Shown piece after piece: positions 41,780 to 52,601 of a stretch of 64,000 bases of DNA. Source of the DNA: Zygnema cylindricum (lineage: Eukaryota; Streptophyta; Zygnematophyceae; Zygnematales; Zygnemataceae); contig JBBHKE010000902.1 in NCBI GenBank assembly GCA_037447655.1, positions 36,710 through 100,709 on the forward strand. Direction: 5' to 3'. The translations under genes were made by a program, and so were the position numbers. A model generated the notes under the pieces. It did no database searches, was not told the origin of the DNA, and saw nothing but the letters and a program-made list of their open reading frames with translations. The first letter of the stretch is position 1; each line of letters begins with the position of its first letter.

Positions 41780-42016
41780 ATGTACGGATGTTTTTAATTC
41801 GCGACTGGGTACGATTTCTAATGATTTGTTCGGATACATTTATTAATGTATATAATCGTACGTCGAATGTTCCATTTTTGTTGTCCCCTAATTAGCTTAA
41901 ACGCCGAAATTAGAATACACATTTTTTTTGAAAAATTTCAAATTCTTAATTAGCATTAATTACGGTATATTTTCTTCAACACCATTTAAACTTTGACACT
42001 AATAACGATTCGCGGT
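41780..42016. mobile_element. Right half of TA-flanked CGGTG MITE
   Basis: Matches the last 230 bases of the element at 56695-57229 (CATTTATTAATGTATATA, GAATACAC, CACTAATAACGATTCGCGGTG) and ends before TA. The left half is absent because the family 2 LTR adjoins it, so element E probably inserted into this MITE. Confidence 0.75.
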
Positions 42017-42979
42017 GTACTGTACACCCTGTATGGCTATGACTGCAAACGTTTTTTCTCGCGACTTAGGGTGAAGTTCCATTAGACGAAAAGTGAGGTT
42101 GTTTACAGAAATTCGGACCTCTTCGTACTACATCGTACTTCTTATTTTGTTTCTATCTTGCCAATATTCATTACAGAGAATCTTGCTAGTATTCTCAAGA
42201 AGTCTGGGAGTTAACAATGACCGTTGGATATTTTTTCCCAAAGCATTCGCTTCGAAAGTTTCTGTTATTGGTGATGTACCTCGCCAGGTACATCACTAGT
42301 TACAGAAAAAATTGAGCCACGACACGTTGGATAATGAGCATACGTGTCAAGATGGCAACCAACTGAAATCAAAATATTTCGCACACGATATACGCATTTA
42401 TAAATCCAACAAAAAATACAAACGAAATTTCGTAACGCACTTTTGTCACGCTATTTTTGTTAGCTCCCAGTCGTCACACTTTTTCTGTCAACGCTCATTC
42501 GTCACGTGTAAAAACAAAACCATGAATAAATGAGGTGGTATTTGACAAGGCGTCTGCAAAGAGGACAAAAGTTGTGTTGAACGATGACCTGGTACGCACG
42601 TACATGGTACGCAAATGAAGATTTTTTGTAGGTGTGAAAATCTTTGACGATTTTCAATTCCAAATCTGTAGCGACGTGGCACCACACTTATGCTAACACG
42701 TGGATTACAAACTGTGCGCAATGGAACTTCGTTCAAATTGTTGCATTCTTTAATGTTGGTCGTACAATTACAGAATGTCCTAATGGAACTTCACCCTTAT
42801 ATTATAGTCTTTGCAACACACGCACAGTCTGAATCGGACAATCACAATCGAAAAGAAAATTATTTCCTTCCGATTGGGGTGTCCAATCAAAAATCCGACG
42901 GGTGTGCACGGAGAAAAATGTTTTAGGTGGCGATGAGTTTTTCCACACTAATAGAGGTAGCGGCGTGTAACAACTTTGC
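42017..42979. other. No gene recognised
   Basis: AT-rich sequence without a coding signal. A perfect hairpin lies at 42271-42296. Segments after 42830 resemble the short MITE at 42980-43216. Confidence 0.5.
42271..42296. other. Perfect 11-bp hairpin
   Basis: GTGATGTACCT, loop CGCC, AGGTACATCAC. It is not followed by a T run and has no neighbouring gene, so it is not called a terminator. Confidence 0.7.
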
Positions 42980-43216
42980 GTGAGCAAGCGGAGTATAGTG
43001 CATCTTTAGTGTGGAAAGTTTTTTGAATTTTTCTAAAACTTCAATAATATTTTCTCATTCACACTTGTTCAATTTTCGATTGGAGACGGCCAATCGGAAG
43101 GTGAGAATGGTGCTTTTCTTTCGCAACTGTCGGATTAACAATCCGCTAAGTTGTGCACGGGGATGCTTGAAGTGGCGAAAGAAACATTAACACTAATAGC
43201 GATACATGGTGTACTC
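42980..43216. mobile_element. Short MITE, second type
   Basis: Core phrases TTCACACTTGTTCAATTTTCGATTGG and GTGCACGGGGATGCTTGAAGTGGCGAAAGAAACATTAACACTAATAGCGAT parallel 57916-58120 and 61709-61905. The right end is CATGGTG-TA. The left end is uncertain. Confidence 0.55.
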
Positions 43217-43218
43217 TA

Positions 43219-43762
43219 CACCGTCAATCGCTATTAGAGTAAAGAAATAAATAGCGTAAAAAAAAAATAGTGTTATTAACACTAATCGGGAATTTTTTTT
43301 ATTTTTTAAATATATATACTAATTAATCTCTAACTGTAATTTGGGTTGTCCTGAATAATAAATATTCGACCTTTCGATGTCTACAATAATATGTGTATTT
43401 GTACAAAATCTGACAATACGTACGTCGTCGCGTTGTTCACACCGTCGACGGACGAACATATGAGAACGTGATTTTTGTCGACGAGTTTGCGTCTCTTTCT
43501 TCCAGTGCACATTCACATGTGTGTGCAATAATGTTAAGTGTCTTTTTATGCCTTTGTAATTCAAAAAGTACTATTTCGTACGGAGATTCCCTGTCCGTAT
43601 GCCACACTATTTCCATCGCAATGTACTTTCCTTCCTAACGCTAATTGAAAAAAACACCTAATTAGAATAATGGAAAAAATAAAATTATGGGTTGTATTTC
43701 GGGTTTTTTTTTTTTTTAAAGGCCCCGAATTGGCGTTATATACTCTAATAGTGATTGACGGT
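43219..43762. mobile_element. TA-flanked CACCG/CGGT MITE (544 bp)
   Basis: Starts CACCGTCAATCGCTATTAG after TA (43217-43218) and ends CTAATAGTGATTGACGGT. It directly abuts the next element, sharing the CACCG. Internal phrases (GTACGTCGTCGCG, TTCACATGTGTG) match 62400-62926. Confidence 0.7.
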
Positions 43763-44359
43763 CACCGCGAATTGTAACTAGAATAAATAACGCTAATCGG
43801 TCGCCCTAAATTTCGACTCTATTACCATGAATAGAGTAAATGATTCTAAAATTTTCATTATACTATTTAAGGTAATTTTTAATTAGCGTAAAAAATTCTA
43901 ATATAGGGTCTTTTTAGATAATGTGGAGTACAGACGACGTTCGACCGTGCAAAATTGTATTTTTATAAGTAAAAAGGTACAAATAATGATTTAATAAAAT
44001 CATTCTCGCACGTGAAATCGCACTAAACAAAAAAATCAATCGAAAAAAAGTCGTTCGCATAACTCTCGACCATGGACACCATCGTCGTCAGTGTGAATAT
44101 TAATTGACATTCAGCGCGACAAATAGTACTAACGTCATAATGACATCAAACTATACGGATAAGTCTACGTAATTTAGTGTTAATAATTACAGCGCGGATA
44201 ATTATTGCCGACATAACCCAATATAGAGTACTTAAATAAATTAGAGTAAACTTCCTCTGTGAGAAAGTTCTATCACATAAATTAGAGTTCATTACTCTAA
44301 TTGTTTTTATTGGTTTTTTTACTCTAATTTTTTCATTACTCTAATTACGATTCGCGGTG
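43763..44359. mobile_element. TA-flanked CACCG/CGGTG MITE (597 bp)
   Basis: CACCGCGAATTGTAACTAG start and TTACGATTCGCGGTG end, then TA. It is a close direct repeat of 44506-45178: both have AATAACGCTAAT(T)CGGTCGCC, AAGTAAAAAGGTACAAATAAT-type text and CCGACATA(A)..CAATATAGAG. Confidence 0.75.
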
Positions 44360-44505
44360 TATTGTTATTTCGTTGTTGGCGTGACGTACGATGTGTCGTG
44401 ATATCAATACCGGTACAGTAACGTACAGTATCGCACTTTTAATTTTGGCGCGTGCGATCTCGTCACATCACGCCACGTTGTCGTGTTCTCAATATCCGTA
44501 CACTA

Positions 44506-45178
44506 CACAGCGAATCGTAATTAGAGTAAATAACGCTAATTCGGTCGCCCTAAATTTCAACTCTATCACGTTAAATAGAGTAAATTATTCAAAAAAAAAA
44601 ATATACTATTTACGGTAAAGTTTAATTAGCGTAAGAAATCCTAATATAGGTTCGTTTCAAATAGTGTGGAGGACGGACAACGTCTGACTGTGCAAAATTG
44701 TACTTTTATAAGTAAAAATGTACAAATAATAATTTAATAGAAACGCACTCGCATGTGAAATTGCACTAAACAAAAAAAAAATCGCATCGAAAAAAACCCG
44801 TTCGCATAGCTCCGTCCGTCGACAACATTCTCGCCCGTGTGAACATCTACATGAATTTACATGTGAAAATTTTATAGTTAAACGACAACAGTATGAGTTG
44901 AGACAAATAGTATATATCTATGAGACAAATAGTACTAACGTCGTAATGACGTCAAAATATACGGGCTGACGATTTTCGTATGTCTAAATAATTTAGTGTT
45001 CATAATTACAACACGAATAATTATTGTCGACATAAGCAAATATAGAGTTCTTAAATAAAGTAGAACAAATTTCATATGTGAAAAGGTTTTATCACAATAA
45101 TTAGCGTTTATAACTCTAATTGTTTTTTTTTTGTTTTTTTGCTCTAATTTTTTTTTACTATAATTATGATTCGCGGTG
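44506..45178. mobile_element. TA-flanked CACAG/CGGTG MITE (673 bp)
   Basis: TA-CACAGCGAATCGTAATTAG start; ATTATGATTCGCGGTG-TA end. Same orientation as 43763-44359 and longer by small internal insertions. Non-coding. Confidence 0.75.
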
Positions 45179-45699
45179 TACCGTAATTTCAGTATTGGCA
45201 TCACGTACGATTTTCGTACATTGTACGCACTCTACTATCGCATTGTACATGGTAAAGACCATGACGATGCCAAGTGGATGGTTTAATTCGCGTTTCCTTC
45301 ATGTAGGGGGTTTGATAAAGCGTAAAAGTTTCACATTGATTTGAGCGTTCGATCTCAATCTAATGAACGGTATGAATGAATGGACTGAATATATCACGTA
45401 GTATTAAATATTTTAATGTTAAATCTATGATACTCATTAAACCATTAGCATTATTCAACCATTATTCGTTTAAACAGAATACAAATGGTTTTTTTTTATT
45501 GTATATTAAGATGTTGCATGTCTATTTTTCATAAATTTTTTTATCAATACATAATATCACAAAAAAAGAAAACAAAAAAAATACAAACAATATAAATTAC
45601 CACAAAACAACCTTGATCACATAACAAAAACGCAAGAAATAAATGTAAACATAACAAAGAAAAAAATAAGAAAATAAAAAAAACATCAAATTTAACTAT
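45179..45699. other. No gene recognised
   Basis: AT-rich. T- and A-rich runs at 45486 and 45560-45690 give spurious hydrophobic frames on the minus strand. Nothing supported. Confidence 0.5.
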
Positions 45700-46320
45700 G
45701 AATAACCAACTTAGTCCAAAGACCCAGATGGTTGGAACAACATCATTATCAGCTCGATGGCTAACTAACACTATGAACACGTATTTTCTTTTATACTTTT
45801 TGATAGTTAGAATATGTTGATTACTTTAAGTACTTTTTTTTGTTTTCGATCAAGCACCTTAGTCGAAGACCCAGATGGTTGCATAAACATCATTATCAGC
45901 TCAAAGGTTGACTAACTTTACAATCACTTATTATTTAATTTTTTTGTTTATTATAGTAGATTGATTACTTTTAGTACTTTGTTTTTTTTTTTTTTCGTGA
46001 TCAACCAACTTAGTCCTAAGACTAAGAAGGTTGCATAAACATCACTATCAGCTCGGAGGCTGACCAACATTACAAACACTTGTTTTCATTCATAATACTT
46101 GTTTATTAGATTACATTGCTACTTTGAATAATTGTTTTTCTTTGTTTTTTCGATCAACCAACTTAGTCTAAAGACCAAGAAAGTTGTTGAACATCATTAT
46201 CAGCTCAAAGGCTGACGAACATTACAAACATTGGTATATACATTTTTTTAAATACAACACAAATGCTTTGACTAGTTTCTTTTGGTGAAACTTGATTACT
46301 TTTTTTTTATATGACCAGCA
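45700..46320 (+). repeat. 150-bp tandem repeat, four copies plus a partial
   Basis: Units start near 45701, 45848, 46000 and 46152 with the core ACCAACTTAGTC...AAGACC.AGA.GGTTG, then CATCATTATCAGCTC, then GGCTGAC.AAC.TTACAA. A T-rich variable tail ends each unit; a partial fifth begins at about 46310. Copies are about 75-85% similar by eye. Confidence 0.85.
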
Positions 46321-46404
46321 TTACAAATATTAGTTTTTTTTTCTTGAAATACAATACAAATACTTTGAATACTTTGAATACTTTGTTTTGGTGATGCTTT
46401 GATT

Positions 46405-46534
46405 ACATCTTCATCATCATCATCAACATCGTCATCATTATCGTCATCATCATCATCGTCAACATCATCATCGTCAACATCTTCATCATCATCATCATCA
46501 TCATAGTCATCATCATCGTCAACATCATCATCAT

Positions 46535-46567
<33 letters not shown>

Positions 46568-46638
46568 CATAGTCATCATCATCATCGTCATCATCATCAT
46601 CATGATCATCATCATTACATCATCATCATCATCGTTAT

Positions 46639-46707
<69 letters not shown>

Positions 46708-46875
46708 GATCATCATCATTACATCATCATCATCATCATTATCATGATCATCATCGTCATCATCATCATCATCAACGTCATTGTCATCATCATCATCGTC
46801 ATCATCATCATCATGATCATCAACAACATTATCATCATCATCATCATTATCATTATCATTACATCATCATCATCA

Positions 46876-46939
<64 letters not shown>

Positions 46940-47075
46940 CCATGATCATGATCGTCATCATTATCATCATTATCAACATCATCTACATCATCATCATCAT
47001 CATTACACCATCATCATCATCATCATTACATCATCATTACATCATCATCATCATCGTCATCATCATCAGCCCATC
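46405..47075 (+). repeat. CAT-trinucleotide microsatellite (about 670 bp)
   Basis: Nearly pure CAT repeats with interruptions (CGT, CAA, CATTA). Higher-order copies occur: CATGATCATCATCATTACAT near 46600 and 46705. Poly-Met, poly-Ile and poly-His frames here are artefacts. It follows the 150-bp repeat, itself rich in CATCATTATC, which may be its origin. Confidence 0.95.
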
Positions 47076-47299
47076 TTTCAGTAGGAGCAGACAATGCTCT
47101 AGAAAAATAAATAACTAATGACTACTTTTTTTACATAAGAATATTTAAACTCACAACCAAACAATAATAAGGAAAGAGCACGAAACAAACAATTCCCAAA
47201 CCCTGTAACATGTAATCGAAAAAGAGGTTTTCGTGTCATAATGAGCTTACCTAAAATAGAACTCCCAAAAGCCGAAAAAAAACACACTTACATCTGAAT

Positions 47300-47880
47300 A
47301 ACAAAAAATACATAATGTCGTATATATAATGACAATTACAATATATATAACATATCGAATAATATTTCTATCACATGTAACTGATATAGTAAAAACGTTA
47401 TAAAACGTTATAATACATATTTAACATAAGTAATATTTGTAATATATACAATAATACACGTTATTATCTGTTTAATATATTTGAAGTAGGAGTTATATTA
47501 TAAACAATGTATATGATTTTAGTTGAAGTATAATATATGAACTACTGTTACAACTACTGCTATAGTTGTACTGTATACTTATAACAATTATAATAAACAT
47601 AATGTAATGGTTAGATATAATTGTCATAATATATATAACATAACAGTTAGTTTCAACTGTTATAATTACTATAATGTAAAAGTTTATTATACTTATAATA
47701 ATTAACATAATATAACGGTTAGATACAACTGTTATAATATGTATAATATAACAGTTAATTTTAACTGTTAAGATAAATATAATGTAAACTGTTATAAAAA
47801 ATATAATGTAATAGTTAGTTAACACTAATAATTAACACATTGTAACAGTTAGATATAGATGTTCAAATATATATACTAAA
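47300..47880. repeat. AT-rich repeat with TAACAGTTA/TAACTGTTA inverted motifs
   Basis: AACAGTTAG and its inverse AACTGTTAT alternate about every 50 bases (47637, 47653, 47715, 47748, 47764, 47787, 47808, 47844), separated by ATAATATATA-like sequence. It can form many overlapping hairpins. There is no coding. Confidence 0.7.
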
Positions 47881-48048
47881 ATAGTTAGTTCTCAAATAAG
47901 ATGAAACATCTTGGCAGAGTTGCTGCGCAACCACACTATTTAGATTTGAAGAGGTGGAAGGAAACCATTGTTGGCTTCTTGTTGAGAAGAAGAGGGAGAA
48001 ACTAAGCGTATAAAAACTATGGCGGTAAGTCCCTTTCTACATTAGCAG

Positions 48049-48174
48049 GCTTGAGAACCCTTGTTTTAAGGGGTTGCTGGCAGTTCGGAGATGTAGGTTT
48101 GAGCTACTTGGCTTCTGGACCATCGAGGGCTTCTTTGGACAACCTGTCTCTTCGTGACTGTCATCATCTATCAG
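48049..48174 (+). CDS. LRR protein gene, first of four C-terminal exons
   Basis: Acceptor ATTAGCAG (48041-48048) and donor TCAG|GTCAGT (48175). The frame reads LRTLVLRGCWQFGDVGLSYL followed by a second repeat with LDNLSLRDCHHLS. This is the LxxLxLxxCxxLxDxGLxxL pattern of cysteine-type LRRs (AMN1/F-box-LRR style). Phase: needs one base from an upstream exon and ends in phase 1. The preceding exon was not found nearby; the upstream 700 bases are AT-rich repeat. An acceptor three bases earlier (ATTAG) is also possible. Confidence 0.75.
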
Positions 48175-48379
48175 GTCAGTTCTTTGATTCCGGATGATTT
48201 GATTGGTTGATCTATTACAAGATCCGGCTTGTCTTTTTTTCTATTAAACTTTTTCATGAGGTTTTTGGGCAGTTCAGGAAGTCCATGTGTTAAGAATTGT
48301 ATCAGCATTCAGTACAAGTCAGTCTATTTCCGATTTTCTTACTCATATTGACATGTCATTTCCGTTTTCTTTATGGCAG

Positions 48380-48498
48380 ATCTAGCATTGCAGAAGTTGC
48401 GAACATGTTCAAGTCTCACTGCTCTTTGTCTGGCTGAGTGTGGACCTCGTTTGACAGATAGTGGGCTTTCTAATCTGGGTTTGATTCCAGCCCTCACG
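48380..48498 (+). CDS. LRR protein gene, exon
   Basis: Acceptor ATGGCAG, donor ACG|GTGAGT. 40 residues in phase with the previous exon: LRTCSSLTALCLAECGPRLT and then DSGLSNLGLIPALT, one LRR_CC repeat and the start of the next. The 205-base intron before it begins GTCAGT. LRRs of this type form a curved scaffold for protein binding. The partner is unknown. Confidence 0.85.
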
Positions 48499-48772
48499 GT
48501 GAGTGTTTCTGCTGCTAGATTGGTACTTTTTTAAAGTGATGTTTTTCTTTGTATTCTCTGTCATTGATTTGTAATCTGCTTTTGAAGAAAAGATGCCTCT
48601 ATCCAAAAAGACATTTTCCTGTCATTGCTGTTGGTTTTGCTGTTTATGTCCATTTTTCCGAATCTATTCACTACCTGATGATGAATCAGTTTTCTGAATT
48701 CAGGATTTGAGAGGATTATCAATCATTGGATGTTGCCTGATTAGAGTCTTTGTGTGTGGGTGATGGGAACAG

Positions 48773-48925
48773 AGTCTTGATCTCAGCTGGGTATCCAACT
48801 TGAATGACCAGACTATCGTTGCCCTTGTTGAAGGTTGCATCAATCTGCGGAGTTTAATTCTTACTGGATCTATGTTTGTCACAGATGTCGGTGTGGCTGC
48901 CCTAAGCCATTGTAAAGTTCTTGAG
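48773..48925 (+). CDS. LRR protein gene, exon
   Basis: Acceptor GGAACAG, donor GAG|GTAATT, length 153 (51 codons, phase 0 to 0). Text: SLDLSWVSNLNDQTIVALVE, then CINLRSLILTGSMFVTDVGV, two more cysteine-type repeats. The exon boundary falls at the start of a repeat (SLDLS, as in SLDIS of the next exon), usual for RNI-type genes. Confidence 0.88.
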
Positions 48926-49058
48926 GTAATTAACCAAATGCTTTTCATTGACTTTTTTTAAAAGCGCAATTTTCTGTTCAGATTTTGAACACAACCCTAA
49001 TCTTAACCCTAACAGCGAAGTTGAAATTGTACTGTTTGTTGTATTTCTGTTGATACAG

Positions 49059-49229
49059 AGCCTGGATATCAGCCAGTGCCCAGGTGTATGTGGTACAGAT
49101 ATTGAGGCACTGGCTGCCGGATGCCCTGCCTTGCAGTACCTTGGGTTAAGCTACAGCTTGCGATGTTGGATATCTAAAGATGTAATGGACCAACTTTTCT
49201 GCCGAGGCTGTTATGTACGATGGAGTTAG
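49059..49229 (+). CDS. LRR protein gene, last exon
   Basis: Acceptor GATACAG, 57 codons to TAG at 49227-49229. It holds the final repeat SLDISQCPGVCGTDIEALAA, then CPALQYLGLSYSLRC and a C-terminal cap ending CRGCYVRWS. The frame also opens upstream into the intron, but the acceptor and the preceding donor at 48926 make this the likely exon. No downstream coding follows, so this is the C-terminus. Confidence 0.88.
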   Translation, partial: SLDISQCPGVCGTDIEALAAGCPALQYLGLSYSLRCWISKDVMDQLFCRGCYVRWS

Positions 49230-50235
49230 GGTTTGTGGAGAAACGTGAACAATTCTAGATACTAGACATCATCTATTACTGTCATTGGATGATAATATAG
49301 CTGTATACAAGTTTCGCATTTCTAATGGTTTAAATTTGTAATTTTGCAAGCAGTGGGATAGGGGCATTTGTTGTTTGTCCGTCGGGAGTGTTGCAGTCCT
49401 ACTTTTCATCTTACTAGGGCTTGTCACATACTAGTGAAATCTTCAAGTTTGCTATGTAACATAACAATGTGTTCCTGAAATTGTTGAAATATAAATACTC
49501 TGTCGGTGGAAATTTTACAAATGGGAATTGGAATTCATCTGCTGCAGTGTGGGGAGATGTTGTGTGGCAATTTTACCTCGAATGGAATAAATATTTAGTC
49601 TCTTTTTAGAGTTCATTTGGAACATTAAACAATAATTAAAGGTTTTTCCATGAGATATACTGTTTTTATGTATCATTGTTAATAACATTGTTTATGATTG
49701 TCTGATCCCTGAATCATGTGCCTAAAGGTATGTACTATATTGTGTATTGAGAGACAGATATGATAAAAAGTGAATATCTTTTGGCCGACTGTATTTAGTT
49801 TCTGTTTTGTGACAGGTCGTGTCAGTGCCAACTGGATGTCACCAATGAATGTATAAGATGCTTTTAGGGTATAAGTGTCATCATTGTATGTTTCTCAAGG
49901 CATTCTTCAGATGTGAAAAATCCTAAGCAGTAACCTTTACTTGGTCTAGAGATGGTGAAAGAAGGTAGAAAGCCAATTCTCACTATATCCCATCCTTGCT
50001 AAAGAGTGTAGAAAAGCAAAATGAAGTGGTCAAAAGTTATTAACTTATTCATTAGAGTAGTATGGTATGTACAGTCTGATATAATTAAATAGAGGAACAT
50101 TGTGCCATCTACAGGGTTTGGGAAATTTGTATTGGACGTGTGCTCTAATTCATGTAAAAACCCAACTAATTTATTACTTCCATGTGCTCAAGCACAAATA
50201 AAGATATCTACAAAAAAAGAATAGACATATGTGTA
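49230..50235 (+). other. 3' UTR and downstream sequence of the LRR gene
   Basis: No coding frame. AATAAA at 49586-49591, about 360 bases after the stop, is the first obvious polyadenylation signal. Nothing else recognised. Confidence 0.5.
49586..49591 (+). terminator. Possible polyadenylation signal
   Basis: AATAAA within GGAATAAATATTT downstream of the LRR stop. This is only a consensus match; plant signals are loose. Confidence 0.3.
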
Positions 50236-50239
50236 ATAT

Positions 50240-50990
50240 ACAAGAAAAAAAAAGGGGCTGACTTTATTAAAAAGCGCGAATGGTAAACCATCTGAGACCA
50301 TAGGAACAAAAGGAAGTAGCATTGCTAAAACTGAAAAACCACATAACAAGGGAATAAACAAAAGGGAAAATCAAGGCAAAAAACTGCGAAATATACGAAA
50401 GGATGGCGGGGAAGTCGAAAACACCCAAGAAAGCAAAATCTAACAAACAAACCATCAAAGGAAAAAACTAACACGTAGCAACAAATACCTAACAGAACAG
50501 AATTTACGAAAATCAACCACGAAAGTCCCCGAACCCCGGAGGAGCATGAGGAGGAAGTTCCGGAACACGCCGTCGATCCATAACAGCAATAGACGATCGA
50601 AGTAATATAGAAGCCAACACTCGTTGTAGAGCCACGGAAAAACGTTGACGATAAAAAAGACTGAAACTGGAGGGCTCCCAGGTCCTCGCCTCTCAAACGA
50701 GCGCCGACCACAAGTACGGAAAAACTCGTCCAAAGCCACACCCAAACAACCAAATATCTCGACCGCCATCGGAATGAAGCCATCCATAGCGTCGCGATGG
50801 GCATAATCACGCTCTTTCCTTTCAACAGGCCTGTCTGCGGCTCGATCTTATCGGAGAGAGAGGGAGAGGGAGAGGGGCGAGGAGAAGAAGAAGGAGAGGG
50901 AGAGCGTGAGGGAGAGGGAGGAGAAGAAATTATAGGCGGGCAACAAACAGCCGAAATGTTGAGTCGGATTCTTGATTTTTGCACCAATGG
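50240..50990 (-). mobile_element. Possible 5'-truncated LINE-like retroelement tail
   Basis: On the complement two overlapping open stretches (220 and 110 codons) run toward an AATAAA at about 50271, followed a few bases later by a T-rich end (AGCCCCTTTTTTTTTTC). A single polyadenylation-type end plus truncation suggests a retroposed non-LTR element. The 110-codon frame (EIFGCLGVALDEFFRTCGRR) is not a domain I can name. A GA-rich microsatellite (50841-50930) lies at its upstream side. Confidence 0.3.
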
Positions 50991-51379
50991 ACGTGACTCG
51001 GGTCAGGTTTTTTGCCGCGTAAGACGCGATAGCGCGGTTAGAATCGACGGACAGAATAAAAACGACGAGAAGAGCAAAAAGACAAAAACATTCGGGTATT
51101 TTTTTTGAAAAAGTTTCTCAATTTTTCACGGGCAGTTTTTGTGGATTCCTCCTTACCTCTTCATTTTGTTTTTCTTTCCTAAAACTACCGTACAGTACTA
51201 TACGGTACAGTACACGTGCGGCAAGTCGAGCGGTTGCAGAATAACAGGCGCACCTTGGAGCGGCTGTCACAATCATTAATCTCGGGCACTGGAAAAAATG
51301 TTAGATTCATTGTTGAATCGCGCTAATTGACGCTCCAGTGAACCGACCAAAGGGCAAAGCACGAGGTCGCCCGCGACTA
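50991..51379. other. No gene recognised
   Basis: Moderately GC sequence with repeated GTAC-rich text (CGTACAGTACTATACGGTACAGTAC near 51190). No feature supported. Confidence 0.5.
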
Positions 51380-51786
51380 TTATTTTTCAAATTCTCAAAT
51401 AGCATAACTTATTCTGTTTTTTTCTTTACGCCATTTCGGGCTCTTTTCCCTAGCACCGTACAAAACGAAAGTACGTTGTCTTTTAAATAGTGTGGTGTAC
51501 GGTCAGTATCAGACCTTACAAAATTGTACCTTTTAAGTGAAAAGGTATAATTAGTGAGTTTTTGTAACCGCGGACGCATGAGAATATGCGCTCTAAAAAG
51601 GGGATGAAATCGGGCTGACAGATATCACGTTCGCACATATTCGTCCAACACCCACGTTTCGACTGTGTGAATGTACGATTTGTGTAGGATTTGTCAGATT
51701 TTGTACAAGTACCTATATTAGTTTAAGCATGTTTGCGACCGACATTTTTTTTTTCAAAGACCCAAATTAGCATTAGTAAACAATTA

Positions 51787-52495
51787 GGGTGTGTCCCCAT
51801 GTAACCGATATTTTGAAACGTTATTTTGGAATTTAGCGCTGATTTTACGGTGTACTTTTCAAAGTGTGCCTATGTCAATCGTTACTTGCGCGTTCATTAT
51901 TTTGAATATGTGGCAGTTGTACACGTCGCCAATACTTGCGACACCTGTAGACGCCAACAAACTGCTGACATTTGTAGACGCCAACGATCTCGGAACAAAC
52001 TGCGGACATTTGTACGCCGCAAAGAGCTCGTGACATACTGGGACAATTGTCGACGCCAACTGTCATTTGTTGACGCCCACACGTGAACGACATAAGCAAT
52101 CGCCTACTTCTACAAAATGACATTTGTAGACGCCCACAAGTGGACAACATAAGCAAACGGACAAACAATATTTTTTTCGTGTATTCTCCCAACTGCAAAA
52201 AAACAAATGAAAACTTTTGATGCGTGCAACCCAGGCTTTCTATTCGTCAATAGGGTAGTATTTTGATTAAAAGCAGGTCGCGATTTGATTTCAGTGCAAG
52301 AGTGAAGATTAGCTGGAATTGGGTCGCGATGATAATACTGCCAAATCGCCGTACCTTTCAAGTTCCAAGATGACGCATAATGTATTTGAGTTTTTGCCCA
52401 TTTTTCGTACGGCGTAGTATTTTCAAGTAGGAAGTCCCATTTTTCTGTGTAAACGAAGGAAAAAAACCCTTACTTGAACACATGGGGACACGCCC
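51787..52495. mobile_element. Harbinger-type (Tourist-like) MITE, TSD TTA, 709 bp
   Basis: GGGTGTGTCCCCATGT at 51787 and its inverse ACATGGGGACACGCCC at 52480-52495 (15 of 16 match), flanked by TTA at 51784-51786 and 52496-52498. A 3-bp TTA/TAA target is typical of PIF/Harbinger. It is non-coding and nested in a TA-flanked MITE. Confidence 0.85.
51940..52137 (+). repeat. Six subterminal GACATTTGTAGACGCC motifs
   Basis: Variants at about 51940, 51968, 52004, 52038, 52061 and 52118 (GACACCTGTAGACGCC, GACATTTGTAGACGCC, GACATTTGTACGCCGC, GACAATTGTCGACGCC, GTCATTTGTTGACGCC, GACATTTGTAGACGCC). They lie within the TTA-flanked element. Related TTTGTAGAC motifs occur in 58744-59515. Confidence 0.7.
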
Positions 52496-52601
52496 TTAGA
52501 ATGTATGTTTTTTTTTTTTTTTCAAATTCCTAATTAGCGTAAATCACTGTAATTATTCCTATACGCTAAAGAAACCTGTAGGCTAATAGCGATTGGCGGT
52601 G

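Larger units (their letters stand above)
315..49229 (+). other. Candidate span of one LRR (RNI/RAD7-like) gene with transposon-filled intron
   Basis: This is a proposed gene model, not a continuous coding region. N-terminal exons lie at 315-1024, 3647-3776 and perhaps 4215-4259; C-terminal LRR exons lie at 48049-49229. All are on the + strand, all are bounded by GT-AG sites, and nearly everything recognisable between them is transposon. The N-terminal helix-rich segment resembles the region before the LRRs in plant RNI-like proteins, and the C-terminal exons supply LRRs. The joined length would be roughly 450-490 residues, somewhat short of the 540-760 I recall for such plant proteins, so one or more LRR exons may be missing or undetected. 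Weak points are the unresolved phase between exon 2 and exon 3 and the lack of any transcript evidence. Confidence 0.35.
51380..52601. mobile_element. CACCG-family MITE (reverse copy) interrupted by a TTA-flanked element
   Basis: 51390-51786 matches the complement of 62400-62926 (CTTTTAAATAGTGTGGTGTACGG-type text, CGCATGAGAATATGCGC, TTGCGACCGACATTTTTT). The end ...GCTAATAGCGATTGGCGGTG resumes at 52499-52601. The left terminus is not recognisable. Confidence 0.65.

Noticed and set aside
42271-42296. Rho-independent-type terminator
   Set aside because: A perfect hairpin but no T run and a eukaryotic context.
45700-46320. CRISPR-like regular repeats
   Set aside because: Units are 150-bp tandem repeats without unique spacers, in a eukaryotic sequence.
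46403-47118. Poly-Met and poly-Ile proteins on both strands
   Set aside because: Direct translation of the CAT-trinucleotide repeat.
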